Counted from the stretch's first letter, positions 46,190 through 57,302 are shown. The stretch is DNA of 64,000 bases from Lepus europaeus (GCF_033115175.1 NC_084827.1:151769701-151833700), one strand, 5' to 3'. Notes: generated from the sequence alone by a model not told the origin. Program-made: numbers and translations.

Positions 46190-46886
46190 CTTTTCTTTTT
46201 CTTTTTTAAGATTTATTTATTTGAAGGCCAGCGCCGCGACTCAATAGGCTATTCTTCCGCCTGTGGCGCCAGCCCACCGGGTTCTAGTCCCAGTCGGGGC
46301 ACCGGATTCTGTCCCGGTTGCCCCTCTTCCAGGCCAGCTCTCTGCTGTGGCCCAGGAGTGTGGTGGAGGATGGCTCAAGTGCTTGGGCCCTGCACCCCAT
46401 GGGAGACCAGGAGAGGCACCTGGCTCCTGGCTTTGGATTGGCGCGATGCGCTGGCTGCAGCATGAAGGCCGTGGCGGCCATTGGAGAGTGAACCAATGGC
46501 AAAGGAAGACCTTTCTCTCTGTCTCTCTCTCTCACTGTCCAGTCTACCTGTCAAAAAAAAAAAAAAAAAAAAGATTTATTTATTTGAAAGGCAGAGTTGG
46601 AGAGAGAGGGAGAGACACACCTCGAGAGAGATCTTCCATCCATGGATTCACTCTACAAATGAACACAACAGCCGTGGCTGGGCCCGACTGAAGCTAGGGG
46701 CCTGGAACTCCACCCAGGTCTCCCATGTGGGTGCAGGGACCCAAACATGTGGCCCATCCTCTGCTGCTTCCCCAGGTGCATTAGCAGGGAGCTGGATGGG
46801 AAGTGGAGCAGTCAGAACTTGAACGCATGCCCATATGGGCTGTGTTGTAGGCAGCAGCATATCCCATTGGGCCACAACTCTAGCCT
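46190..46886 (-). mobile_element. CSINE, antisense, split near its head by a young CSINE
   Basis: The head (TTTTTTAAGATTTATTTATT) precedes and the body (46571-46886, GAAAGGCAGAGTTGG to CACAACTCTAGCC) follows a young plus-strand CSINE. Confidence 0.88.
46226..46570 (+). mobile_element. Young CSINE nested in an older CSINE
   Basis: GGCCAGCGCCGCGACTCAAT head, CTACCTGTCAAAAAAA tail. The perfect 18-bp repeat AAGATTTATTTATTTGAA (46208-46225, 46571-46588) is a piece of the host SINE. Confidence 0.95.
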
Positions 46887-46929
46887 CATCCCTTGTCTTT
46901 TTACCAAATCCCCCCATGGGTCTTGCTGA

Positions 46930-48336
46930 ATGAAAGCCCCCTGAACGGTCCAGGTGGGAGGTGTTCTGTCCAAGTTATCTTGTATAGTGATGGATCAGGA
47001 CTAGCAGCCAAGATTTCTTTTCAAGTATCGTTCATTCTTTTTCTTTGAAACAAAATAAAAGTCAGTGGCATTCTTGTTTCTTGGGTGCTTTAATCAGAGG
47101 GCATCTGTAGCCTTCAGAAATAAGCATTCTGACGGCTTTACCATTCCAGCCTTGGCCTTACATTCAAATCCAGAGGCCCTGCCTCCTTCCTGCTCCCACT
47201 CTTCTCAGCTGCCAAAGCATCTTTTCCCAGGAACATGCTTTTGGGAGCAAAGAAAGAATAATAGGTCCAGACAAAATTATTGTAATCAGAGCCACAAACA
47301 CTGTGCTGGCCAGGAGGAGAAAATCCGTAAAATCCTAACGCTCACATTCCTCCCTTTCCTCTCCCTTCCCTGAAAGCTGCTTTGAGCTATGTATTTTCTG
47401 CCCTGACCATGTTGAAAATCCTGCCAGAGGCAGGGAAACTATTCCTTCCTATAAACAAAGGGAAAGGTTTCACGGGAGGGACTTAGAATTCTGACACTTA
47501 CATTGGAATTGGCAGCAGGAAAATCTAACACTCTGGAAACAGTGATTCCAGCATTAGGTCACTCAGGCAATTCAGCCTTCCCTCCACTGCCTTCAAAATG
47601 ATGCCTCAGCCACCCCCCCCCCCCCAACTTGCAGCCCCAGGCAGGATGGCGCATTCATTCAGTGCTCAATGGACTCTTACCGTTCACGGGAACTTGAAGA
47701 GACACGACCTGAAAACACAGCTCTCCTGGCTTCTTGTTCATCACAGGGCAGTGGGGGAGAAAACAACTACGTGGCAGCCAAGGTAGATGGTGACCAGCAA
47801 TCCAGCAGGAGTCAAGGCGAGGGTACGGGGCTGAAGTCTCCGTGACAGAGCTCCCCTCAACAAGCGCCAAGGGGCACCCCTGCCCCTTCTTCAACCTCTC
47901 GTGGAGCACACTCCCCTTCCACCTGCTCCCTAGTTCACGCTGTCAGCAGGTGGAATCTGGCTTGGATCACTCACCTGCCCTGTTGGGTCATAGGGGTAGG
48001 AAGAACAGGAGTGAATGACAAAACTCACCCCAAGACTGCGAACTGGAAGCCTGTCAAAGAGAGAGCTGTCCGGGTCGAGACGAGCCCCTCGTTCAGTCTT
48101 TCCGAGCCAGGTCCATAGAGCTGTGCTGAACACCATCTTTTCCTCACGTATGCTCAGTGACAGGGGTCCTGACCGTGTTTTCCCAACTCAAGGTCAAGGC
48201 GAGCCCTTGGATGATACCCCACCCTGAGTGACTGACTTCCCTAAATGGTCTGGGTGAGGGCTTCCAAATCACAGCGCCTGGGTTTTCTGTTCAAAGCATG
48301 CTGCCTCCTCTTTCCAGTTTTCCCCCTCATATTCTT
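46930..48336. other. Intergenic single-copy DNA
   Basis: 1.4 kb without a recognised repeat, apart from a run of about 13 C (47611-47624). Short open frames show no family resemblance. A plausible place for regulatory sequence, but nothing specific is seen. Confidence 0.4.
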
Positions 48337-48339
48337 TCC

Positions 48340-48683
48340 TTTTTTTTTTTTTTTTTAAGATGTATTTGCTTATTTGAAAGGCAGAGTGACAGTGAGCAGA
48401 CACACACACACACACACACTGATCTTCCACCCTCTGGTTCACTCCCCTAAACGACCACAACAGCTGAGGCTGGTCCAGGCCAAAACCAGGAGCCAGGAAC
48501 TCCATCTGGGTCTCCCATGTGGATGGCAGGAGCCCAAGCACCTGAAGCCTCACCTGCTGCCTCCCGGAATGCGTTAGCAGGAAGCTAGTCTGAAGCTAGT
48601 CTGAAAAGCTCAAACCAGCACTCGGATACGGGATGCAAGAGTCCCAGGCAGCGGCTTAACCCACTGCACCATAACGCCCCCTC
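48340..48683 (-). mobile_element. CSINE, antisense
   Basis: Poly-T, AAGATGTATTTGCTTATTTG, a CA run (48400-48419), and ACCATAACGCCCC end. Confidence 0.85.
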
Positions 48684-48689
48684 CCCAGC

Positions 48690-49735
48690 CCAGACTCAAT
48701 TACAACCTGGCAGTAGATTATGAGGCCCTGAGGAGCGGTAAGATGCATAAAGCAGTTGACTTTAATCTTGCAAGTCCACTCCCAGGTATCCTCTGAAAAG
48801 GGAAAACATACATCCTCAAAAAGACTTAGACATGAATGTTTTTCCTGAATCTTCTTTCCTAATAATCGAAACTGAAAACAGTCCAGGCGTCCTCTGACAG
48901 ACGAAGGCACAAACAGTGGTGGGGTCTGCGATGGAATATTACTCAGCAACGAAAAGGAACAAACTGCTAACATGTGTGACAATATGGGTGAACGCAGAGT
49001 GGAAGAAGCCGGAGACAAGAGGACATGCTGTGTATGTTCTCCTACAGGCAAAATCAGGAATCAGGTCAGTGTGGGCCTGCAGCGGGTGGGAGGATGGGGG
49101 GTGTGGCCATAGGAGGAGGAGAACATTTTCTGGGAGGGGGCACGAGAGAACTTCGTGAAGCTCTGCATCTTGAAAATGCTCCATGTCTTGTTAGGGGTGT
49201 GAGTGACGTGGGTGTGCGCATCCATTAGAACTGAGCAGGGCCAGCACTGTGGTTCAGCTGGTTAAGCACTTCCCTATGACGCTGGCATCCCTTATATGAG
49301 TGCTAGTTTGAGTTCCAGCTGCTCCTTTTTGGATCCAGCTCGCTGCTCGTGTGCCTGGGAAAGTAGTAGAAGATGGCCCACGTACTCTGGCCCCTGCCAC
49401 TCACATGGGAGACCTGAAGGAGTTCCGGGCTCCTGGCTTTAGCCTAGTCCAGTTTCAGCTGTTGTGGACATCTGGGAAGTAAACCAGTGGATGGAAGTAC
49501 TCTCTCCTTCTCTGTCTTTCCATCTCTCTGTCACTCTGTCTTTCAAATAAATAAGTACAAAAATGTTTTAAAACAAGAACTGAACAAACTGTGTGCTTAC
49601 AAACCATATACTTCAATATCATTCCAGTTATATGTGAATTTGACAGATAGGGGAAAATACAGCGCATGACTATTGTAGAACTATACAGAAATAACATAGT
49701 AAGCAACCTGATTATTTTCCCATGTCTAAATTTCC
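48690..49735 (+). mobile_element. L1M relic, split by a CSINE
   Basis: Sense L1 3' region: ATGGAATATTACTCAGCAAC, AAGGAACAAACTGCTAAC, GTGGAAGAAGCCGGAGAC, GACATGCTGTGTATGTTC. It resumes after the CSINE (49235-49575) with AACTGTGTGCTTACAAACC and GTTATATGTGAATTTGAC. Confidence 0.8.
49235..49575 (+). mobile_element. CSINE inside an L1M relic
   Basis: GGGCCAGCACTGTGGTTCAG head, CTGTCTTTCAAATAAATAAG tail. AGAACTGA flanks it (49227-49234, 49576-49583). Confidence 0.92.
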
Positions 49736-49742
49736 CTCTCAG

Positions 49743-50063
49743 GGGCTGGTGCTGTGGCGTAACAGGTAAAGCCATGGCCTGTAGTGCCAGCATCCCATAC
49801 GGGCTCCAGTTCAAGACCTGGCTGCTCCACTTCCGATCCACCTCTCTGCTATGGCCTAGGAAAGCAGTAGAAGATGGCCCATGGTCCCTGCATCTGCGTG
49901 GGAGACCCAGAAGAAGCTCCTGGCTTCAGATCGGTCCAGTTCCGGCCATTACAGCCAAATGGGGAGTGGACCAGTGGATGGAAGGCTTTCTCTCTCTCTC
50001 TGCTTCTGCTTCTCTGTAACTCTGTCTTTTAATAAATAAATGAGTCTTCTAAAAAAGATAAAG
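49743..50063 (+). mobile_element. CSINE
   Basis: GGGCTGGTGCTGTGGCGTAA head, CTGTCTTTTAATAAATAAAT tail. TTTCC(C)TCTCAG flanks it (49731-49742, 50064-50074). Confidence 0.92.
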
Positions 50064-50074
50064 TTTCCTCTCAG

Positions 50075-50661
50075 AGCTAACTGCTGTTCATGTCCTTCAA
50101 TAGCCTTGCCAAGACCCTCTCCAGGTGGCCGAGTCACGGGTGTGCACCCACATCCAGGGGCTCGCCTGTGTAGTCCGCTCTGTGACAGCACAGGTCAGGA
50201 AGGCTTTCGTGTGATAAGCACCAAGGCAGAAAACAGTCATCGCTGAGTCTCAACACTGCTGGTTTGTTTTGTTGAACAGTCACTGTTTTTCCATGTCAGA
50301 ACACTCAGATCTTGCGGGTGTCACTAACGGGCACAAGAATGTTTTGTTGACGTCCTATTTTCCAGGCTGGTTTTTCCTTTAAGGCAGCCACACCCTCCCA
50401 CCCCACCTCATCCCAGGTTCCCTTCTCCTCATTCCTGCCTCTCTCTTCTTGGCCTCCAAGGTGATGCTGTTTACTCTCGGGCTGTGCTTTCTCCATCACA
50501 CCTGTGTGTCTCAGACTGGGCCCTCCTGAGGTTTGTGGAGGCAGTGAAGAGCTCCCCTGGGCTAGACCAGTGTTCCCTAAGAATGAGGACCTGGTCCCTC
50601 CAAAGACATTCCTTCGGACGCTTCTCATAGCTACCAAATGAGAAAGTATCCATCTTAAACT
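50075..50661. other. Intergenic single-copy DNA
   Basis: About 590 bp with no recognised repeat or gene. Confidence 0.4.
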
Positions 50662-50979
50662 GTCCGGGGTTGTGGCACAGCGGGTCACTGGCATACCCAT
50701 GAGTAGCAGTTCAACTCCTGGCTGCTCTATTTCTGATTCAGCTCCTTGCTAATGTGCCTGGGAGAGCAGCAGAGCATGGTCCCAATCAGTGCTTAGACGC
50801 CTGCTTAACCACAGGGAAGACCTGGATGAAGTTCCTGGCTCCTGGCTTCAGACTGTCCCAGTCCTGGCTGTAGTGACCATTTGGGGAGTGAAGTATTGGA
50901 TAGAAGATCTCTCTGTCTGTCTCTTCCTCTCTCTGTGTAACTCTGCCTTTCAAATAAATAAACCTTAAAAAAAAAAAAA
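50662..50979 (+). mobile_element. CSINE, shortened near the head
   Basis: CCGGGGTTGTGGCACAGC, CAGTTCAACTCCTGGC, CTGCCTTTCAAATAAATAAA tail. Confidence 0.85.
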
Positions 50980-51084
50980 GAGCCTATGGAAAGAAAAACT
51001 GAATGTACTGCATTTAAGTGAATTTGAATTTTATTAACCATAGCAGTGCCTATATGCACTAAAATATTAAAATAGCAATAATAG

Positions 51085-51600
51085 CAACAGCTGTTTATCT
51101 TGAGCTTCTCAGGTGCCAGGTACTTTGTGGTGTGCTCTCCACACATTATAATTTGCCCCAAGCTGGCGCTGTGGCACAGTGGGTTAGCACCCTGGCCTGA
51201 AGTGCCAGCATCCCATATGGATGCTGGTTCGAGACCCGGCTGCTCCACTTCTGATCCAGCTCTCTGCTATGGCCTGGGAAAGCAGTAGAAGATGGCCCAA
51301 GTCCTTGGGCCCCTGCACCCTCATGGGAGACCCGGAAGAAGCTCCTGGCTTCGGATAGGTGCAGCTCCGACAGTTGCAGCCAACTGGGAGTAAACCAGGG
51401 GATGGTTCACTCTCTCTCTCTCTCTGCCTCTCCTCTCTCTGTGTAACTCTTTCAAATAAATAAATAAATAAATCTTTAATAAAAAATTAATTTGCTCCAC
51501 GACCCTACAAGGTTGCGATCCCCACTGAACAGACAAGGAAACTGAAGTGCAGAGAAATGAGAAGCTCATCCTGTGGGCAGTGGTGGCTGGGGATTCAAAG
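51085..51600 (+). repeat. MIR split by a CSINE
   Basis: TTATCTTGAGCTTCTCAGG, GCCAGGTACTTTG to ACACATTATAATTTGC, then after the CSINE ACAAGGAAACTGAAGTGCAG and GGGGATTCAAAGTC. Confidence 0.8.
51161..51487 (+). mobile_element. CSINE inside a MIR
   Basis: AGCTGGCGCTGTGGCACAGT head, CTTTCAAATAAATAAATAAA tail. TAATTTGC(C/T)CCA flanks it (51149-51160, 51488-51499) with one mismatch. Confidence 0.92.
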
Positions 51601-52349
51601 TCTGATGGACAGGAAGGATTTAGTGCTACCTGATCCTGCCCCTTTCCTTCCCTGCTCTGGGGACAATGTTCACAGTGATTGGGAGGCTTAAACTGGAGGA
51701 CTTCCCAGGAACCTGCAGAGCCCCTGCAGGGGGGTCGCAGGCTGCCTGGGGAAGAGGAGCGCTGAGCGCTGAGCCTGCAATGAGTTGGCAGCAACCTGTT
51801 GGCTGGCACAGGACCCCATTACATCTGGTCCCAACAGCTCCTGGTGCTGGAGTTTGCCTTTGCCGGGTCAGGCTTGTCCAAGTGTCCCCGAGAGGCTGAG
51901 GGGTTAATAGCTGAGCAGCTGTTTGCAGACCATTAGAAACAATAATCACCTTGGGAGTAACTTGATCTACCTCAAAAGAAGGGTCTTGATTTTAGCAAAC
52001 AGTTTAAGTGGCCTCTGTGTAAAGTGGAGGGGCGGAGCAGGCTGCCTGACTCCCATTTCTGCTGAGGCAGCTGGAATTTGTACGGTGACCAGGCCAGGCC
52101 CAAGGGTCAACTCCTGGGCCCGGGAGAACTCACGTCCTCCAGGCGGCTCAGGCCCCAGGAACTCGGACAATGGCTTCGTGTGGATATTTCGTGTGGATTT
52201 GACCCAGGCCACAGCACTGCTCTTTCCTGGCCCAGCCAGGTGATGGCGGGTGGCATGCACTTGACTAAGGACATACACTGAATTGCTGCTGTGTGCTCAC
52301 GTGTACATTCACCTTCTCCTTTTAAACAATCCTTGTGGGTTTTGTTGTT
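51601..52349. other. Single-copy stretch, candidate regulatory sequence
   Basis: About 750 bp without recognised repeats. The part around 51890-52020 contains AGCTGAGCAGCTGTTTGCAG (E-box CAGCTG) and ATTAGAAACAATAATCACC (ATTA and a SOX-like ACAAT). Function is inference only. Confidence 0.35.
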
Positions 52350-53037
52350 GTTGTTAAAAGATTTATTTATTGGCCGGTGCCGCAGCTCACTTGGCTAATG
52401 CTCTGCCTACGGTGCCGGCATACCGGGTTCTAGTCCCAGTCGGGGTGCCAGATTCTGTCCCGGTTGCCCCTCTTCCAGGCCAGCTCTCTGCTGTGGCCTG
52501 GGAGTGCAGTGGAGGATGGCCCAAGTGCTTGGGCCCTGCACCCCATGGGAGACCAGGAGAAGCACCTGGCTCCTGCCATCGGATCAGCGCAATGCGCTGG
52601 CCGCAGCACACCGGCTGCAGCGACCATTGGAGGGTGAACCAACGGAAAAGGAAGACCTTTCTCTCTGTCTCTCTCTCTCACTGTCCACTCTGCCTGTCAA
52701 AAAAAAAAAATTATTTATTTGAAAGGCAGAATGAGAGCAAGAGACACACACACAAACACACAGATTTTCCATCTGCTGGTGCACTCCTCAAATGCCTGCA
52801 GCAGCCAGGGCTGGGCCAGGATGAAGCCAGGAGTCCAGAACTCCATTTAGATCTCCCACTTATGTGGCGGGGGCACAGGCTCTTGGGTCATCATCTGCTG
52901 CCTCCCAGGATTCATTAGGAGGAAGCTGGATTGGAAATGGAGTAGCCAGGACTTGAACTGTCACTCAAACCAGTGCCCCAACATGGGACGTGGGCCACCG
53001 AAGTGGCAGCTTAACTCGGGGTACCACAGCACCGGTC
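52350..53037 (-). mobile_element. CSINE, antisense, split near its head by a young CSINE
   Basis: Head GTTAAAAGATTTATTTATT precedes and body (52711-53037, TTGAAAGGCAGAATGAG to CACAGCACCGGTCC) follows the young insertion. Confidence 0.85.
52372..52710 (+). mobile_element. Young CSINE nested in an older CSINE
   Basis: GGCCGGTGCCGCAGCTCACT head, GGTTCTAGTCCCAGTCGGGG, CTGCCTGTCAAAAAAA tail. TTATTTATT on both sides (52363-52371, 52711-52719) comes from the host. Confidence 0.93.
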
Positions 53038-53270
53038 CTACTAGAGTATGTACTCTCCTACAGTCCTTGTCACACAGAGCTACTGCCACAGGTGCATCCC
53101 AGGTCAAGGTGAGAAGGATCCAGCTTCCGGACAGGCAGCATCGATGGTTAAAATTCCAAGTATTAGGAAAGCTGGCTGCTAATTAAACAAGGCTATGATT
53201 AAAAATTAAATTCCATAAATTTATCATTAAATATATTATACTTTGAAAAGTATGTATCTAAATTATATAT

Positions 53271-53400
53271 CCTGCTGTTTCCCAGGGGGTGCATTAGCAG
53301 GAAGTTGGAATTGGAAGTGGAGTCAGAACTTGAACTCAAATAGTCCGATACTGGGATGTGGGCAAGCAGTGGCTTAACCTCTACACTGAACACCAGCCCC
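53271..53400 (-). mobile_element. CSINE fragment, antisense
   Basis: CTGCTGTTTCCCAGGGGGTG, GCATTAGCAGGAAGTTGG, CTGAACACCAGCCCC: only the 5' half of the SINE. Confidence 0.75.
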
Positions 53401-53589
53401 ATTTGGCTCCATTTCAGGAGCATCTATGTCTGAGGTTGTTTTCCCTTTCATATCTGTATTGTGGAAAAATGAGTGTACCTTCATGGAAATGATATTAAAA
53501 GATAATTTTTTTAAATCCTTGCATAGTTTTTTCGTATGCATTTTCCATGTTCTTTTTGCAGACTCCTCATAGTGTAGATCAGTGTGCAG

Positions 53590-53892
53590 AGGGTCAACGC
53601 TGTGGCACAGTGCACAGTGCCTGTGGTGCCGGCATCCCATATGGGCGCCGGTTCTAGTCCTGGCTGCTATTCCAATCCAGCTTTCTGCACGGCCTGGGAA
53701 AGCAGTGGAAGATGGCCATGGCCCAAGCCCTTGTGCCCCAGCACCCGGGTAGGGGTCCCGGAAGAAGCTCCTGGCTCCTGGCTTTGGATCAGCTCAGCTC
53801 TGGCTGTTGTAGCCATTCGGGGAGTGAAGCAATGGAAAGAAGACCTTTCTCTCTGTCTCTCCCTCTCACTGTCTATAACTCCACTTCTCAAA
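53590..53892 (+). mobile_element. CSINE
   Basis: GGGTCAACGCTGTGGCACAG head, GGTTCTAGTCCTGGCTGC, CCACTTCTCAAATAAAAA tail, passing into a purine tract. Confidence 0.88.
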
Positions 53893-54006
53893 TAAAAAAA
53901 AAAGAAAGAGAGAAAGAAAGCAAGACAGACAGAAAGAAAGAAAGAGAGAGAGAGAAAGAAAAAGGAGAGAGAGAGAGAGAGAAAGAAAGAAAGAAAGAAA
54001 GAAAGA
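53893..54006. repeat. Long GAAA/GA purine tract
   Basis: About 110 bp almost entirely A and G on the plus strand, mainly GAAA and GAGA units, grown from the CSINE tail. Confidence 0.92.
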
Positions 54007-54358
54007 GCAACTGCCCTCCTCTGCCCCACACTGTGCAGTGTCATAGCAGTTACCCCTTGAAAGTGGCCATGGCGTGGATATTTACACCACGGAAATTGGC
54101 AAATGTACAAATCAGAGTTTGCATTTTTTTTTTTCCCCTAGATAGCTGGTTGTTAAACATCTACCAGTACCTAAGTGTCAGGGACAGGTCACCCAACCTG
54201 ACAAGGTCACAAGGTTTGTGGCAGAGCCAAGCAGACAAGTGGACTTTTAGGAGCTTACTGCTATGCCATTCTGCTTGTTGAAAACTGATAAAGGTCCTTC
54301 AGCAAGTTAATTGCTAGAAATTAAAAGAACTGGAGGAGAGTTAATGGTTAAAGATTAA

Positions 54359-54687
54359 GGGGTGTAGTGGATGTTTTGCCTAGTGGTTAAAACTCTGGAA
54401 GGGCCACATCCCACATCAGAGTCCTTGGGTTCAAATCCTGCTTCCATGCCTGATTTTAGCTTCCTGCTGATATACACCCGGGGAGGCAGCAGGTGATGGC
54501 TCAAATAGTTAGGTCCCAAGTGAGAGGCCTATATTAAGTTCCTAGCTTCCAGCTTTAATCTGGTCCAGCCCTGGCCATTGTGGGCATTTGAGGAGGGGGT
54601 TAGAAGACAGGAGCGTGTCCTCTCTCTCTCTCTCTCTCTCTCTTGCTCTGCCTCTCAAAAAAGAAAAAAAGAATTAAAGTTTTCAAA
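54359..54687 (+). mobile_element. CSINE, older type
   Basis: GGATGTTTTGCCTAGTGGTT head, GGGTTCAAATCCTGC, CTCTGCCTCTCAAAAAAG tail. AAGATTAA flanks it (54351-54358, 54688-54695). Confidence 0.85.
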
Positions 54688-54761
54688 AAGATTAAAGCAC
54701 TTAAAGACATAGCATGCAATCACAACACTGCACTTTATTTGGATTCTGATTAAAATAAACC

Positions 54762-55082
54762 GTAGGAGTGTCTTGTGCAATGGTTAAGACACCCACTCTC
54801 ATACTAGGGTGCTGGGTTTGAGTCCCTGCTTTACTTCTGAACCAGCATCCTGCTGATGCACACTCTGGGAGATAGCAGGCGAGGGCTTAAGTATTTGAGT
54901 CCCTTCAGCCCATGTGGGATACTGGGATTGAGTTTAGGGTTCCTGGTTGCAGCCTGACCTAGCCCTAATTATTGTGGACATTTGGGGAGTGAACAAGAAG
55001 ATGGAAGATGTCTCTCATTCTCTCTTCCTCTCTCTCTCCTGCTCTCTCTGGCTCTGTTTTTCAAATTAATTTTTAAAATAAT
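54762..55082 (+). mobile_element. CSINE, older type
   Basis: GTGTCTTGTGCAATGGTTAAG head, GGGTTTGAGTCCCTGC, CTCTGTTTTTCAAATTAAT tail. Confidence 0.82.
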
Positions 55083-55280
55083 TAATCCAAAAAATAAATA
55101 CAAAAACATGACATTCAGAAATCATTGGAAATTAGAGAACCCACCATATGTTTAATGAATAAATGTGTGTGAATGAATTATCATGTATTTCAGGTGTAAT
55201 AATAGCATTACCTTTTAGAGCCCTGACAATTTCAGATGAAGTGATATGTCTGGGACTAGCTTTAATAATAATACCAGAAG

Positions 55281-55355
55281 GGTGAACCAACGGCAAAGGA
55301 AGACCTTTCTCTCTGTGTCTCTCTCTCACTGTCCACTCTGCCTGTCAAAAAAAAA
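55281..55355 (+). mobile_element. 5'-truncated young CSINE (75 bp)
   Basis: Only the 3' end is present: GGTGAACCAACGGCAAAGG through CTGCCTGTCAAA and A tail. The perfect 17-bp repeat AATAATAATACCAGAAG flanks it (55264-55280, 55356-55372). Confidence 0.93.
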
Positions 55356-55397
55356 AATAATAATACCAGAAGGGAAAAATGAATGGATGCGTATAGA

Positions 55398-55575
55398 TCA
55401 ATGGTTCCCAAAGTGTGGTTGCCTGACAGGGAGCACCAGCATCGCCTGGGAACTTGTTAACAATGCAAATCCTCAGGTCCAACCTAACCTGCTGAGTCAG
55501 AGCTTAGGTAAGACCCAGCAATCTGCATGTTAACAAGACCCTCAGGTGGGCCTGAAATCCATTCAAGTTGACTGT
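55398..55575. mobile_element. MER5A-like hAT/Charlie relic
   Basis: GGTTCCCAAAGTGTGGTTGC, ATCGCCTGGGAACTTGTTAA, CTGAGTCAGAGCTTAGG, ATCTGCATGTTAACAAGACC match the order of the MER5A consensus as I recall it. Confidence 0.8.
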
Positions 55576-55839
55576 GGTTGAGGCTCGGTGACAGGTACAT
55601 GGGGGTGGGGAGTTCATGTGTATCTTTGAAATTTTATATGATACAGTTTAAAAGATATACATAAGCACATTGCGTAGGAGGGCACAGGTATGGGAGGCAT
55701 AGGGATGATACGGGAGGGGTCACTGCTGGATGAACTCTGCTTGCAGAGAAAAACATTATCTTGAATGTCATTGCATTGGTGCACACATCTTCACTGTCTT
55801 TTTGTTTTTCATCTTCATTTTGAATTAAAAATCCAGATA

Positions 55840-56137
55840 AGGGGTGGGCATTTGGCTTAAATGGTCTAGTCACAGCTGGGATGCTTGGGTCCCATATTGT
55901 GTGCCTGGGTTCCAGTCCTGGCTCCACTCCCAACTCTAGCTTCCTATCATTTCACACCCTGCTAGGTAGTGGGTGATAGCTCAAGTAGTTAAGTCCCTGC
56001 CACGCAGCTGAGCTCCTGCCCCAGGCTTAATCCTTTCCTGGCCTCAGCTGCTGTGGGCACACGGTGAGTGAACCAGTGAGTAGGTGCTCTTGTCTCTGTT
56101 TCTGTACATCTGCCTTTCAAACAAATAAAAGCAAATA
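55840..56137 (+). mobile_element. CSINE, older type
   Basis: GGGGTGGGCATTTGGCTTAA head, GGGTTCCAGTCCTGGC, CTGCCTTTCAAACAAATAAA tail. Confidence 0.83.
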
Positions 56138-57302
56138 AATGTGCATTTTAAAGTCCAGGAAATGGAAATGGCTACATTAGCTACTGACTTGAACAATCGG
56201 CCCTCCCTCCTTCCCCAGCCAACCCCAGCTCTTCCCCTTGCTCTGATCAACTCGCCCCTTCATTTGGGGCCCTTAGTTTGAACAGGGTTGATCCTGGAAT
56301 CTCGAATCTCTTAGAGAAGCAACTATTTGGATTTTCCACTTCCACCTAAGGGCCTGTGGCTGTGAAATATGCCACCCACTAGCCCTGCTTTATCAGCTGC
56401 AGACATGATGCAATTAATTAATTTCATGCTGCCTCTCCCCACACAAGGGGCTTAACTTCTAGCCCATTGTTTTGCGAGTTTACTTAGCAGATATGGCCTG
56501 AGAACCTGTAACTAGTTACCTCCCTCTGCAGGGGCTGTCTTGCCGGGGCAGATGAATTCATTAGTTAGTGTTTGCAAAACAGCAGGAAACTAAAAAGAGC
56601 ATTAGGCAAGTTTTTATTTTTATTTGTTGACTTTTTTTTTATTTAAAAAGTCCTGAACAAGGACCTTTGCTTTGGCCCTAACCAGATCCAAGTTAGGCCA
56701 AGTCCTGCGGTTGTCACTCTGCAGTCCTATGTCCTTCACCCGCTCTCCAGCCCTTTTCCCCCTTTCCCTTGCATTTCCACGATTTCCTCTAACTGGAAAA
56801 CCTTTCGGATTGTTCCAGAGGGTGGAAAGGTCCATTTGTCCATCAGATGGGACAGTTCAGGATTTTTAAGTTTTAATCCCAAGGCCTCCCTGTTCTCTGC
56901 TGGGTATCCTCCTAACCCATCTTCAAGGAGCTGGTATTTTTTTTTCCTTCCTTTCCATTTCCCATACCTTTCCTTCCTTCTTTTTTCAAAATAGTCCTTT
57001 GGAGACTTTGGGAAAAAATATCCAGGATTTCTTACCTACAGATCACTTCTCCGGTCTGAGAAAGAACACAGGCAAGTCGCCTGTCGAGAAGCAAAGGCAA
57101 ACACACGACAGCAGAGAACTTGGGTCGGGCGAGGGCGCTCAGATGCGCCCTCATGGTTTTCAATGATTCCTTCGGGACTTCTTGAGTGTTCCCTACATGG
57201 CCCTGGCGGTAACACGAAGATTCCCAGGCTGCACGCCAGCTCAAGCGGATCATGATTTCTGAGGGTGGGCGCTGGAATCTACTTTCATTAACTGAGTAGT
57301 TT
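56138..57302. other. 1.2-kb single-copy stretch, candidate regulatory sequence
   Basis: No recognised repeat. The section 56380-56530 has an AT-rich core ATGCAATTAATTAATTTCATG (homeodomain-type ATTA sites; ATGCAAT is octamer-like), close to CAGCTG and TTTGCGAG. This is the best-looking candidate for a conserved element upstream of FZD5, judged by eye only. Confidence 0.35.

Noticed and set aside
53893-54006. Regularly spaced GAAA units considered as a repeat array of CRISPR type
   Set aside because: It is a simple-sequence purine tract from a SINE tail, in a mammalian genome; no spacers.
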